The notes below the pieces were generated by a model, which saw nothing but the letters and a program-made list of their open reading frames with translations, had not been told where the DNA came from and searched no databases. A DNA stretch of 64,000 nucleotides from Diphasiastrum complanatum (lineage: Eukaryota; Streptophyta; Lycopodiopsida; Lycopodiales; Lycopodiaceae): positions 64,841,370 to 64,905,369 of the forward strand of contig CM055096.1 in the NCBI GenBank assembly GCA_029204225.1. The letters are read 5' to 3'. Positions within the stretch are counted from its first letter, which is position 1; every line of letters begins with the position of its first letter. The translations under genes and the position numbers were made by a program. Below are positions 54,841-64,000 of the stretch, one piece after another.

Positions 54841-55307
54841 CAACCTAGAGTCTATGAGGAGGGAACTTGGGTATATTTTAGAATCCCAAAAGACTCTAAG
54901 GTATTAAAGACTGGAAAATTTCCTAAGTTATAGCCTTGTTATGCTGGGCCTTTCTGTATTGTAAGGAAACTCAATCGGAATGCCTATCAACTAGAACCCC
55001 CTCAAGGTGTTAAGGTTCATCTAGTTTTTCACACTAGTCTTTTAAGGAACGACTTGGTGGAAAGGATGACTTAATCCTTCAGGAGGATCTAGTTCAGCTT
55101 GAGGACCTGACATCCTTTGTACCTTCGGAGCCACAGGCCATTGTTGATGTACGTCAACGTGGGCTCAGAAACCGGCAGGTAACTGAGTACCTGGTTCGTT
55201 GGAAAGGAAGCTCTGAAGACGATGATACTTGGGAAAAGGAACGTGACCTTAGACTAAGGTTCCCAGATTTCCTTCCTTAGAAGAGGAGTCTTTTAAGGGG
55301 GAGGGAA
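54841..55307 (+). pseudogene. gypsy integrase end and chromodomain
   Basis: YEEGTWVYFRIPKDSKVLKT and YAGPFCIVRKLNRNAYQLE, a frameshift near 55060, then RNRQVTEYLVRWKGSSEDDD, the chromodomain, ending at FPDFLP before the purine tract at about 55293-55306. Confidence 0.85.
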
Positions 55308-55660
55308 TGTCAGGGACCCAACTCCCTTGGGTCCCCAACCTAACTTGAGACTAAACGATGCCTTTGCCAGTTGACTTGACCAGTGACTCGTGAACCTGCA
55401 TGGTTGCCACGTGTCGTAATCTAGGACGTGTGCATGGCTTGGAGTCTCCCACCGTGGAGGTATACAAGGGAAGGAGGACTCATTTGCTATCCATTCTATC
55501 TACCTAGGAGTAGGTGGATGGAGAGCGGTGTGCACAGCCAGGATGAGTGCTAGCTTGAGGCGGGAGATGGCTGAGAGCCTAGGCAGTGGTATGGGACACT
55601 GTCTAGGATGGAAGTCGGATCTTGCTTGTTAACGGTCATAGGCCAGGGCACGGAGGGTGG
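55308..55660 (+). repeat. LTR of the mosaic gypsy
   Basis: Begins TGTCAGGGACCC right after the purine tract. The outer end is unknown because no 5' LTR exists; GC-rich, with a TATA-like GTATACAAG at about 55460. Confidence 0.6.
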
Positions 55661-55672
55661 ACCTAGATTGGG

Positions 55673-56060
55673 TTAACGCTGCCCCTCTGCCTCATCCTCC
55701 TCCTCATCAACATACTCCTTTGAGTTAGATGTCTCTGTGGATGAGGCCAAAGGCTCCTCATCCTTGACATCACGGGCGCGTGAAGCTCGATCTTGTCTCA
55801 ACCTCCTCGGTGTCATCCTGGCAGCTCTGGTGGTAACCCCTGCACACAACAATGTTGAATGATTACAACTGGGCAACACACACAATGAGGAGCTCGTGCC
55901 TCAACCCAGAAAGATGTACCTAGCATGACACACTCGAATCTCCTCAACTTGGGCTCTCGTGATGGTCCCCACTCTGTTCAATGATTTGAGACGACCATCT
56001 GCCTCAAGCTTCCATGCACTTTCAACCAGCGCTCCAAGACAATAAACATGTAGGCAAACC
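55673..56060 (-). CDS. Unidentified partial coding region with acidic tail
   Basis: The minus frame 55885-55673 reads RAARMTPRRLRQDRASRARD and an acidic end (EEEDEAEGQR). Upstream another frame (about 56050-55930) shows SAWKLEADGRLKSLNRVG and TRAQVEEIRVCHAR. An intron or frameshift would be needed to join them. I do not recognise a family; it may belong to an unclassified transposon. Confidence 0.25.
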
Positions 56061-56434
56061 TATACAATGACAAGTCACAATCGAATCTCAATTACTAATT
56101 TGTATCAAAAGTAGATTGCTTAACAAAAGTGCAAATGAATGGCTACATATAAGTAGTCCAAGATGGCTATCTACCTTCATGACTGTTGGCTGTCCAATAA
56201 CTTGACTAATGGCTATCTAGCTACCATAAGTTACATAAAATAATTAAGTACCCCAAATAACAAGTTAGGTACTTAATTCACATGTATAGGCCCCTAGTGG
56301 ACCCACGAGTCCCTACAAGTTAGTTTCATACTAACTTGGGCCTAAAATATAAATGACCATGGTTACACAGATCTCGACCTTTTGGGTCATAGTAACCTAT
56401 GGCTTCTACATCATTTACATTTATTATTCTAACA
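56061..56434 (-). repeat. 3' LTR of the right-hand copia element
   Basis: On the minus strand the purine tract AAGGAGGG is followed by TGTTAGAATAATAAATG at 56434. The other end is not determinable; the 5' LTR lies beyond the window. Confidence 0.6.
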
Positions 56435-56477
56435 CCCTCCTTAAATGAAAATGACATGTAGAAATGACATGTATTCA

Positions 56478-57803
56478 CTAGGTAAGAAAATCAGCATGTT
56501 GCTTTAAATTTAAAGCTTCACAAAGATCTTTAAATCGAACTCTAGGCAATGCCTTAGTGAACACATCTGCAATATTATCCTCCGTGGGACAATATTCAAG
56601 CGTGATGTCGCCATTATGAAGCTTCTCCCGAACAAAGTGATAGTGGATCTCAATATGCTTTGTTCTTGCATGAAATACTGAATTTCGTGCAATGGCAATA
56701 GCACTTTGACTATCCGTAAATAGGAGAGTAGCTGAGGGCTGGCCATGCTTCATATCGACAAGTAATTGTCTCAGCCATGTACACTCCGTAGTGGCTGAAA
56801 ACGTTGCTCTATATTCTGCTTCACTTGAGGATGTAGCAACCGTGGGCTGCTTCTTGCTTAACCAAGAAACTGCAAAATTTCCAATGAAAAAGCAATGACC
56901 ACTAGTAGAGCGTCTAGTGTCTTGATCTCCACCCCAATCCGAGTCACAAAATCCAGCCAAACATGCATCATCACTAGAAGGATAAAACAGACCAAGTGTT
57001 TGACTTCCTTGAAGATATCGAAGGATCCTCTTTAATGCTTTCCAATGTGATGTCAACAGAGCATGCATGAATTGACTTATGAGGAAAACAATATAAGATA
57101 TGTCTGGTCTTGAGTTGCATAAGTAAATGAGACTTCCAACCGCTTGACGATATAGTGTAGTATCAAATGGTTCACCACCACTTTGATTACTTAACTTCAG
57201 GCCCGTCTCAATTGGTGTAGCAGCTGGCTTGCAATCTTCCATTTTGAAACGCTTCAAAATCTGCTTAATGTACCGCTGTTGGGTAATGAAGATTCCAGCC
57301 TTTCCTTGCAACCTTTTGCGCATAACCTTTGGCAACAAGTCTTGCCTTGTACCTTTCAACAGTACCATCGGACTTGTACTTGATCTTATAAACCCATTTA
57401 CAGCCAATTGCTTTCTTTCCATGGAAGATCAACAAGAACCCATGTTGGTTCTTTATGAGAGTCATACTCCTCTTTCATCGCGTCCTCCCAACATTTTACT
57501 CCTCTGGCCTGCTCATAAAAAACAGGTTCTATTGCACTATCCTCAATAGATGTAAGAGCAAAATCAGAAAAATCAGCAAATTCTATCGATTTAGATATGG
57601 CACGAGTCTTCCCTTCATAGAAGCGGTTCATTTTGCTGTCCTGCAAAGTCTGCAACAGCCATTTAGGGACTGGTTTAGGCTGTCCAACAGCCTTACTTTG
57701 ATCAACGCTTTGCTGTCCAAAGTGATCTGCATTGTCAACACTTTGCTGTCCAAAGTGCTTTGAAATTGGACTATGCTGTCCAAAGTTTTCAACAAGTCGT
57801 TCC
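56478..57803 (-). pseudogene. copia RT fragments and RNase H
   Basis: 57655-57398 holds the linker and RT approach ([15 protein letters not shown]), 57465-57265 the RT start ([20 protein letters not shown]). Near 57290 it skips most of RT and resumes at [20 protein letters not shown]. From there about 260 codons are open to 56478: LYRQAVGSLIYLCNSRPDIS, GFCDSDWGGDQDTRRSTSGH, TSSSEAEYRA, TKHIEIHYHFVREKL and NIADVFTKALPRVRF, a complete RNase H. Confidence 0.85.
57799..57803. repeat. Left target-site duplication GTTCC
   Basis: GTTCC directly before the LTR at 57804 matches GTTCC at 61733-61737 directly after the right LTR. Confidence 0.88.
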
Positions 57804-58299
57804 TATAAAGTCCTCAATCCAAGGATCCTATTCTAAGCATGCCAATCACAAGCAACACAAGGGAGCCTGATGGTGGACAAACCAACCCAACCAAACCTAG
57901 ATCGAACGGATCTAGCCCCCAAGCTATGGATCAATCACTCAGAGAGGAATGAGGCATCACACCAGCAGCATCCTGCCACTAGTCATCCTATCAAGCATAC
58001 ACTAGTGAGAGCCCAACAGGTATACTTATACCCTCCAAGGTCCATGCACGACTAGTAGTGCATTGTGACACCTCACTGGACACCTCTGCAGCCTATCTGG
58101 GCCACGTCATCTAGTTCCCCAATGACTCACTGATAGACCCATACGAATCCACCATCAAGTGTTTAGGCCTACAACCATTAATTATGACCATGTACACATA
58201 AGGGCCCCAATTCCCTTATAGTCACAATTAACTTACGGGTTGCTGGTCTACCGGTCCCTAGCGTGGACACGCTACCCGAGACCAGTCATGGGCATGACA
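57804..58299 (-). repeat. 3' LTR of the non-autonomous element
   Basis: 496 bp, plus-strand ends TATAAAGTCC...GGGCATGACA, so in element orientation TGTCATGCCC...GGACTTTATA. The terminus is TG...TA rather than TG...CA in both LTR copies. Confidence 0.92.
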
Positions 58300-58982
58300 T
58301 TCTTCCCCCCTTATTCAAGTTCTGTCCTCAGAACTTAAAACTGGGAAAGTTCCTCCTTAAGCTTCCTTCCTGTTTCCAAGAATTGTCATCGTCTGTACAT
58401 CCCTTCCATCGAACCAGATGCTTGGTAACTATACAATTTCACACTCTTTTAGTTCTTGTATCCAAGATCTTTTCGGGTTCAAGACGAGATACACCCGATG
58501 ATTCATCCAACAGGTCCAACTGATCTCCAGATCCAAGATGCTCTCCTTCGCGTAGACTCTTTCAGAGACGTCTTACGTGAAATACGGGATGCACTTGAGA
58601 TCCATCCGGGAGTTCCGATTGGTAAGCTAAGGATCCGATCTTTTTCAAGATCTTAAACGGTCCTCTATATCTAGGGGACGATTAGTAATGCTAGTCGGTA
58701 CGCCTTACACTTGAATCCATCGAGATTCTCAAAAAATACCCAATCCCCCACTTGGAAGTCTCTTGGTGATCTTTTCAGACTTGCATAATGTCGGTCCTCA
58801 TCCTGGGTACACCAGACATTCTCACGTGCAATTTGTAGCATTTCCTGCATATCATGTAGGAAATCCGCTACTTTTTGAAAATAGAACGCTCGAGTCTCTA
58901 CTGCAATGGGTGATATAGGCTTAAAACTATATGTAAGCACGCACGGGCGATAACCGGTAGCCAAATGCTTACTATAACCCAA
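58300..58982 (-). pseudogene. gypsy integrase tail and chromodomain-like region
   Basis: 58982-58671 encodes KHLATGYRPCVLTYSFKPIS, FQKVADFLHDMQEMLQIARE and KRSPRDFQVGDWVF, the gypsy integrase C-terminus. Further left, in broken frames, come SLAYQSELPDGSQVHPVFHV and KHLVRWKGCTDDDNSWKQEG, a chromodomain. There is no integrase core, RT, protease or gag. Confidence 0.8.
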
Positions 58983-59735
58983 TCTCCATCAAGGTGATTA
59001 CCTCTCCGAGGAGAAAATATGAATACATATCTAACTGATCTTCTGATCTTGTAGGTAATCCTTCTTTTAACCGATCAAGTATAACTAGAATCTGAACTAT
59101 GATTCGTCAATCATAATTCATCGGATTCTTGTCTTATACTCAATAAAAGAAGGCAACTACCAATGATCAGAAGAACTTTTAAACTTAGAGTCATCTCTAG
59201 TTTAGCAAATACGGCTTGATCAAAAGCGACCAGTGAATGTTCAAAATGTTACTTTGGTACCGTAAAGCCTAAACTGACACTCTATGACTACTTGGTCTAT
59301 ACCCGAATAAACATAGTCGATTTGGTAAGGTGATCAGTCGTACCAAAATTCCACTAACCTGTTTATTCATCCGGGGTATGAATACTATCCTCTCCTATGG
59401 ATTAGGTATTTCCCAGAATCCGAGTTATAATTCACCAATCCCAACTCTCCAGATTCTTGAGACCATACCATATCATAAGAGTGTATCACAATTCTTAAAA
59501 GACACATGAGCTGTTCACAAAGTCCTTTCCATCTGGAAAGTTCCAGACTTTTACAACTCACACACAGTGCCAATATAAGGATTGTAATCTAAAAAATGCC
59601 CTTACTTTAGACACCGCACAAATTGTCATTCGAAAGTTAGGGTCCCAATCTAGAATACGTCTAGATTTTCCTCTTAAGTTCTAATCTAGAATAACTTAAG
59701 ATTTATCGGAACCTCATAATATGCTGTAGCTACAT
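58983..59735. other. Non-coding interior of the element
   Basis: AT-rich, no recognisable coding or structural signal. Confidence 0.4.
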
Positions 59736-60075
59736 AAGCAGTGAACGAGATTTTATGGCTTAGAAGACTATTGCAGGATCTGAGATTCCCACAGATCGAT
59801 CCAACTGAACTCCAATGCGACAATCAGAGCTGCATAGCTCTATCTCTGAAGCCACAAACTCATAATAGAACTAAGCATATAGAAGTTCAATTCCATTTTC
59901 TTAGAGAGAAAGTTCAGAGTAAATATGTACTACTAAGTTACTGTCATATTGACAATATGTTGGCTGATATTTTAACAAAGCCATTGTCTAGAGATAAACA
60001 TTCTTCTTTAGTAGATATGATAAATCTCAATTGCAGCTCAGATTCGTAGCAGTTAGCTTAAGGGGGAGTATTGGA
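59736..60075 (+). pseudogene. copia RNase H end captured inside the element
   Basis: The plus strand encodes NEILWLRRLLQDLRFPQIDP, LQCDNQSCIALSLKPQTHNR, TKHIEVQFHFLREKVQSKYV and DNMLADILTKPLSRDKHSSL, open for about 100 codons, then a purine tract AAGGGGGAG and an LTR-like TATTGGAATTT near 60069. It is in the opposite direction to the surrounding gypsy element. It may be the tail of a nested copia insertion whose other parts are lost. Confidence 0.82.
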
Positions 60076-61223
60076 ATTTAATCTAACTCCTACTCATCCC
60101 AACAACCCTTCTTCCTTCTCTGATTTTTACTCTCTCAAATGCAACCTACATAAAATGAACTGTTTTTTAATAGTCTGCATATTCGACCTAATTGTCGCTA
60201 CAGTCTGCATATTTACTCAAGTTTTTCCATAGGCGAAAAACCCGACACTCGACACTGTCGCTATTTTTTAGCTTCCTGAGCAACTAAGTGTTTAGCGACA
60301 AATTTTTGGGCCATTTTGGCACTTCTAGAAAAGCGACATTGAGTTGTAGATCGTTTGAAAGTTGATAATTAACGTGAAGTTCTAACTTTTGGCAAACAAC
60401 TATCCAACTCTCCTGAGTCTTCCGGGATAGCAATCCATCTATTTCAAACGGGAAAAGATAAGGCCCAAAAGTTCTCGTGTTTTCTATGCACACCCATCAG
60501 TAAATGACTCATAAATGATGTGACTTATAAGTAATACCTTTCAACAATAATATCCATAAGTAAGATTACTATTGTTGATTTTCCACAACTAACTCAGAAG
60601 TAACGCTCCTGACTTGGTTAGTTGTATCGGATTTAGAAAATATCTAAATGTCTCGGTGTAGTACCAAAACACCACATTTAATCTGATTCTAAATCTATCC
60701 TAGGTTAATAAGCAATTCTCAATGAGAAATTACTATAACCCAGCGAGAAATTGTCTCAAACACAATTCTCATCAATATGCCTATGTACCAACAACTAGTT
60801 TATGCATGCAAATAAACTTCGTTTACGGAATACTGTGTAGATCCACAGGATTAGTAGTTTGTACAAAAGGTTTTAATGATCCTACAAAGATTCACTACAT
60901 AGCATATCTTTACAGATGACTCCTGATCTGTACACAACACTTTCATAACCGAGAATCCTGTAACTTGGTTATCCTCTAAGAGAGAATATTTCTCAAAGAT
61001 TGCTATTTTACATCCAAAATCTCAACCGGAGACTACTTCAAAAGAATATATTGCTGGCATGAATTTCCTTCCTTGCATCAACCCACGGATCTCAGTCCAA
61101 ACTAAGATCAAGTTGACTCTATCCAGCAAGGAACAGGTTTCAACAAACCTCCATCTTGCAATAGAATTCCAAGTTCTAACACAAATCAATCGGACTTGTC
61201 ATCAGCCACTTTTCTACCGCAAG
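60076..61223. other. Non-coding interior of the element
   Basis: 60076 to about 60250 may be the start of the captured copia's LTR. The rest, up to the primer site, has only small frames (60284-60493, 60722-60919, 61059-61304) without family resemblance and probably serves as the leader. Confidence 0.4.
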
Positions 61224-61224
61224 A

Positions 61225-61236
61225 GCTCTGATACCA
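61225..61236 (-). other. Primer-binding site, initiator tRNA-Met
   Basis: TGGTATCAGAGC on the minus strand, one base from the right LTR. Confidence 0.9.
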
Positions 61237-61237
61237 A

Positions 61238-61732
61238 TATAAAGTCCTTAATCCAAGGATCCTATTCTAAGCATGCCAATCACAAGCAACACAAGGGAAC
61301 CTGATGGTGGACAAACCAACCCAACCAAACCTAGATCGAACGGATCTAGCCCCCAAGCTATGGACAATCACTCAGAGAGGAATGAGGCATCACACCAACA
61401 TCATCTTGCCACTGGTCATGCTATCAAGCATACACTAGTGAGAGGCCAATAGGTATACTTATACCCTCCAAGGCCCATGTACCACTAGTAGTGCACTGTG
61501 ACACCTCACTGGACACCTCTGCAGCCTATCGGGGCCACGTCATCTAGTTCCCCAATGACTCACTGATAGACCCATACCAATCCACCATCAAGTGTTTAGG
61601 CCTACAACCATTAATTATGACCATGTACACATAAGGGCCCCAATTCCCTTATAGTCACAATTAACTTACGGGTTGTTGGTCTACCGGTCCCTAGCGTGGA
61701 CACGCTACCCGAGACCAGTCATGGGCATGACA
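61238..61732 (-). repeat. 5' LTR of the non-autonomous element
   Basis: 495 bp, partner of 57804-58299, with about 16 substitutions and one single-base indel between them by eye. Confidence 0.92.
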
Positions 61733-61737
61733 GTTCC

Positions 61738-62290
61738 TCTTCGTAAATCTGCTCCTCTTGATGAATTATGGTTCACTTGAAGAACCAGTGGGCTGTCCAT
61801 TAGAGGATGATGACAGTCTCTCCTCTTCAACATTAGATGGTGATACCAAATCATACCAAACTTCATAAGGAGTCAAAATCTTCAAGGCTTTAGTCGGACA
61901 CCGATTACTAATGTATGCCGCCGTAATAACCGCTTCAGCCCAAAACTTGTGGGGAACGCCCTTTGCCTTAAGCATGCAACGAGCCATCTCCATGATTGTG
62001 CGATTTTTCCTCTCGGCAACACCATTTTGTTGCGGTGTGTAAGGTGTAGTCATTTGATGTAGAATGCCTTTGCTTTGAAGAAACGTGCCGAACGTACTTT
62101 TAGTGTATTCACCTCCTCGGTCGGTACGTAGTATCTTCAAAGTATGCCCAAATTGATTTTCTATCATAGCTAGAAAATCTTTTAAGCGTTGAAAAACTTC
62201 AGATTTTGCCTTCATAGGAAAGATCCATGTAGACCTTGAAAAATCATCAATAAAAGTAACGAAGTACTTTACCAATGGATTCGGTCCTCA
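61738..62290 (-). pseudogene. copia integrase
   Basis: Encodes KYFVTFIDDFSRSTWIFPMK, FGHTLKILRTDRGGEYTKST, then TPQQNGVAERKNRTIMEMAR and AEAVITAAYISNRCPTKALK. The second catalytic Asp (TDRGGEY) and Glu (VAERKNR) are present. The first Asp region is lost in a frame break near 62290-62305, between this frame and the gag-protease frame. Confidence 0.88.
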
Positions 62291-62304
62291 TTGGACCACA
62301 TACA

Positions 62305-63969
62305 TCAACTATGAATTAAGGCAAACTTATCACCAACTTTGATAGTCCCATCAATAGGAAAAGGCTTCCGTTGAAACTTACCAAGTATGCATCCTTCGCA
62401 TACATGTCCTTCGGGATGCTCCATATTTGGAATGCCTTCCACTATGTTGAATTTCTTCAACATATTCAAACTTCCAAAATTGAGGTGCCCGTACCTCGCA
62501 TGCCATAGTTTAGCCAACTCCAATGCATGTGAATTAGTAGTAACAAGACCAAAGGATGTCAAAGCTTTAGGTTCATAAATATCCAACAAAGACAAACCTC
62601 CTCGCAATGTTCTCGAAGCAACAGTTAAAAGTGATCTCTTTGGGTCTTTTATAAGACATTTGTCTTCTTTAAATTCTACAATCAATCCTTGATTCATGAT
62701 TGTAGAGACCGAAATGAGATTTTTCTTAATCTTAGAAACATAAAGTACATTTCGAATGTACTTTTCTTCTCCATTGGGAAGAATGAGTGGTATAGATCCA
62801 ATGCCTTCAATTGGATAGGTGTTGTCAACACCTTGAACCTTGCTTCCATCTTTGATTTTCATAAGCTTTGTGAAGACGTCTCTATGGTGAGTCATATGGC
62901 GTGTAGCTCCGCTATCAATCACCCAATCAATGGAAGAAAAAACAGCAACCTGCAAAGCTGAAGTAGTGCCGTTTTCTGCTGAAAAACCAGCAAGTCGAGA
63001 AGTGGTAGAAATCTCATTTTGATTAGAAATGAGATTGTTAGTGACAAAAGCAAAATCACCATTGAAAGAATCATCCTCCTTTTGATGTTCTAATGAAATC
63101 ATGGCTGTATTTGTATCAATACCTTTCTCTTTATCCTTAGTAAGCTTCTTCCTACATTCCTTTATGTGGTGCCCAAACTTTTTACAATAATGGCACTTAC
63201 CCTTCTTTTTGGATCCTTGATCTTGGCCTTCCTTGTATTTTTGATCCTTGGAAGAAGAAGGCTTACCTTTCCACTTGCCCTTGCCTTTGCCTTTGGTGAA
63301 GAAGGCTTGATCTTCTTGTTCACCAAAATCAATCCTTGTTTGCTCTTCTTGGAGAAGTAAGCCAACAAGCTCTTCAAAGGAGATTTGCTGTCCCCTAAGA
63401 GATATGCTTAAAGTAGACACAAATGGAAGATAGGAATGAGGAAGTGAATTAAGAGTAATTGAAACAAATTGAGAGTTCTCGACAATTTCGTCAATTCTAA
63501 GAAGCTCTTCACGAAGATCCTTGATCTTCATCAAGTGATTTGAAAGCGTATCACCCTGTTGCATCTTCAATGTTGAGAGTTGATTACGTAGAAAAAGCAC
63601 TTTCGCCGTATTCTTCACTTGGATCATCTTGGCAAGTACTTCCCAAGCACTCTTGGAAATCTTGCATGATCGAATGTGAGGTAGGATTGATCTCTTCACG
63701 GATAGCGCTATGACCGAATGTGTTTGTGCGTCACGTCTATCCCACTTCTTTTGTTCTTCGGAAGACACCTCCACATATGTTGAAGAAGTAGCTCTTGACG
63801 GTGTAGTAGGTGCCAAACTAGGTGGCCTCTCTTCATCACCACATACAACTTCAAACAAACCTTTAGCAATAAGGAGGTTTTTGATCATGTAGCATCACAA
63901 GGAGAAATTAGTTCCATCCAACCTATGTTCATTGAACAAAGAACCTATAGATTCAGATTCTTTAGCCAT
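62305..63969 (-). pseudogene. gag-pol: copia gag, protease and pre-integrase polyprotein
   Basis: The true start appears to be ATG 63969 (MAKESESIGSLFNEHRLDG); codon 25 is TGA (63895-63897), where an aromatic codon is expected before CYMIKNLLIAKG. From the next ATG (63888) 527 codons are open: gag UBN2-type domain (SAWEVLAKMIQVKNTAKVLF, about residues 80-190), basic linker, zinc knuckle CHYCKKFGHHIKEC (about 233-246), protease DSGATRHMT (about 327), LYVSKIKKNLISVS, and the pre-integrase LWHARYGHLNFG with CEGCILGKF. It ends at a frame break before integrase. Confidence 0.88.
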
Positions 63970-64000
63970 TTCTGAAAATTCAGCTAATAGTAGATGGGAA

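Larger units (their letters stand above)
52765..55307 (+). mobile_element. Mosaic gypsy chromovirus relic
   Basis: Plus-strand gypsy body: gag start (ATG 52765), gag core to 53497, reverse transcriptase 53500-53811 and 54212-54316, integrase C-terminal piece 54390-54510 and 54850-55000, chromodomain to 55280, purine tract AAGGGGGAGGGA, LTR from 55308. It is interrupted by three foreign coding patches: copia integrase on the minus strand (about 53812-54209), copia RNase H on the plus strand (about 54317-54385) and gypsy RNase H on the minus strand (about 54525-54840). No flanking LTRs accompany the patches. Confidence 0.8.
57804..61732 (-). mobile_element. 3.9-kb non-autonomous gypsy-type LTR element
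   Basis: Two direct LTRs (57804-58299 and 61238-61732), 5-bp target duplication GTTCC, a perfect initiator tRNA-Met primer site inside the right LTR and a purine tract GGGGGGAAGAA inside the left LTR. The interior, about 2.9 kb, keeps only the integrase tail and a chromodomain-like region of gypsy type (58982-58310), contains a plus-strand copia RNase H piece, and is otherwise non-coding. By eye the LTRs differ at about 17 of 495 positions. It cannot encode its own enzymes. Confidence 0.9.
56061..64000 (-). mobile_element. Ty1/copia element, right-hand, interrupted
   Basis: In element order from the right edge: gag-protease (63969-62305), integrase (about 62290-61738), the insertion 57804-61732, then an integrase-RT linker and RT start (57803-57265), RT end and RNase H (57250-56478), purine tract and LTR. 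The 5' LTR is outside the window. Removing the insertion and one GTTCC copy gives a continuous open stretch across the site (EQIYEEERLVENFGQ). A large RT deletion and several frame breaks mark it as defective. Confidence 0.85.

Overview
The window looks like a gene-poor, repeat-packed stretch of a flowering-plant nuclear chromosome. The signs are spliced host exons with GT-AG introns, Ty1/copia and Ty3/gypsy chromovirus LTR retrotransposons primed by initiator tRNA-Met, a hAT transposase relic, MITE-like hairpins and many (GA)n/(CT)n microsatellites. No species can be named from the sequence alone. More than half of the 64 kb is recognisably transposon-derived.

Layout. 1-9960: a decayed Ty1/copia element on the minus strand, split by a full-length Ty3/gypsy chromovirus (1604-8006) with apparently identical 358-bp LTRs and a 5-bp target duplication, then a second copia fragment. 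10219-21565: the last three coding exons of a clade-D-like protein phosphatase 2C on the plus strand; its introns hold a decayed gypsy element, a gag-like remnant and a 310-bp tandem duplication. 23571-24304: a two-exon reading frame resembling the first half of the DUF3504 (Crypton-derived recombinase-like) domain. 24747-30720: a gypsy relic, then a copia element with a second, oppositely oriented copia inside it. 30800-46600: scattered gypsy and copia fragments, hairpins and tandem repeats. 46628-50864: two coding exons of a SAP-domain protein with Tho1/MOS11-type C-terminal repeats; the intron between them carries a hAT relic and a 236-bp MITE with an 8-bp target duplication. 51260-55660: a copia LTR-like segment and a gypsy relic patched with pieces of other elements. 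56000-64000: a minus-strand copia element with a long gag-protease frame, interrupted by a 3.9-kb LTR element (57804-61732) that is mostly non-coding and contains a copia fragment.

How it fits together. The two conventional host genes are a signalling phosphatase and an mRNA-export-type SAP protein. Both are only partly visible, and both have introns swollen by transposons. Nothing else forms a pathway or operon. The transposons give a relative chronology: decayed copia and gypsy bodies are oldest, the 57.8-61.7 kb element is intermediate (about 3.4% LTR divergence counted by eye), and the 1.6-8.0 kb gypsy is the youngest. Least expected are the DUF3504-like frame, the patchwork gypsy at 52.8-55.3 kb, and the frame breaks in an otherwise pristine young gypsy element. 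I did not find a convincing new biological system.
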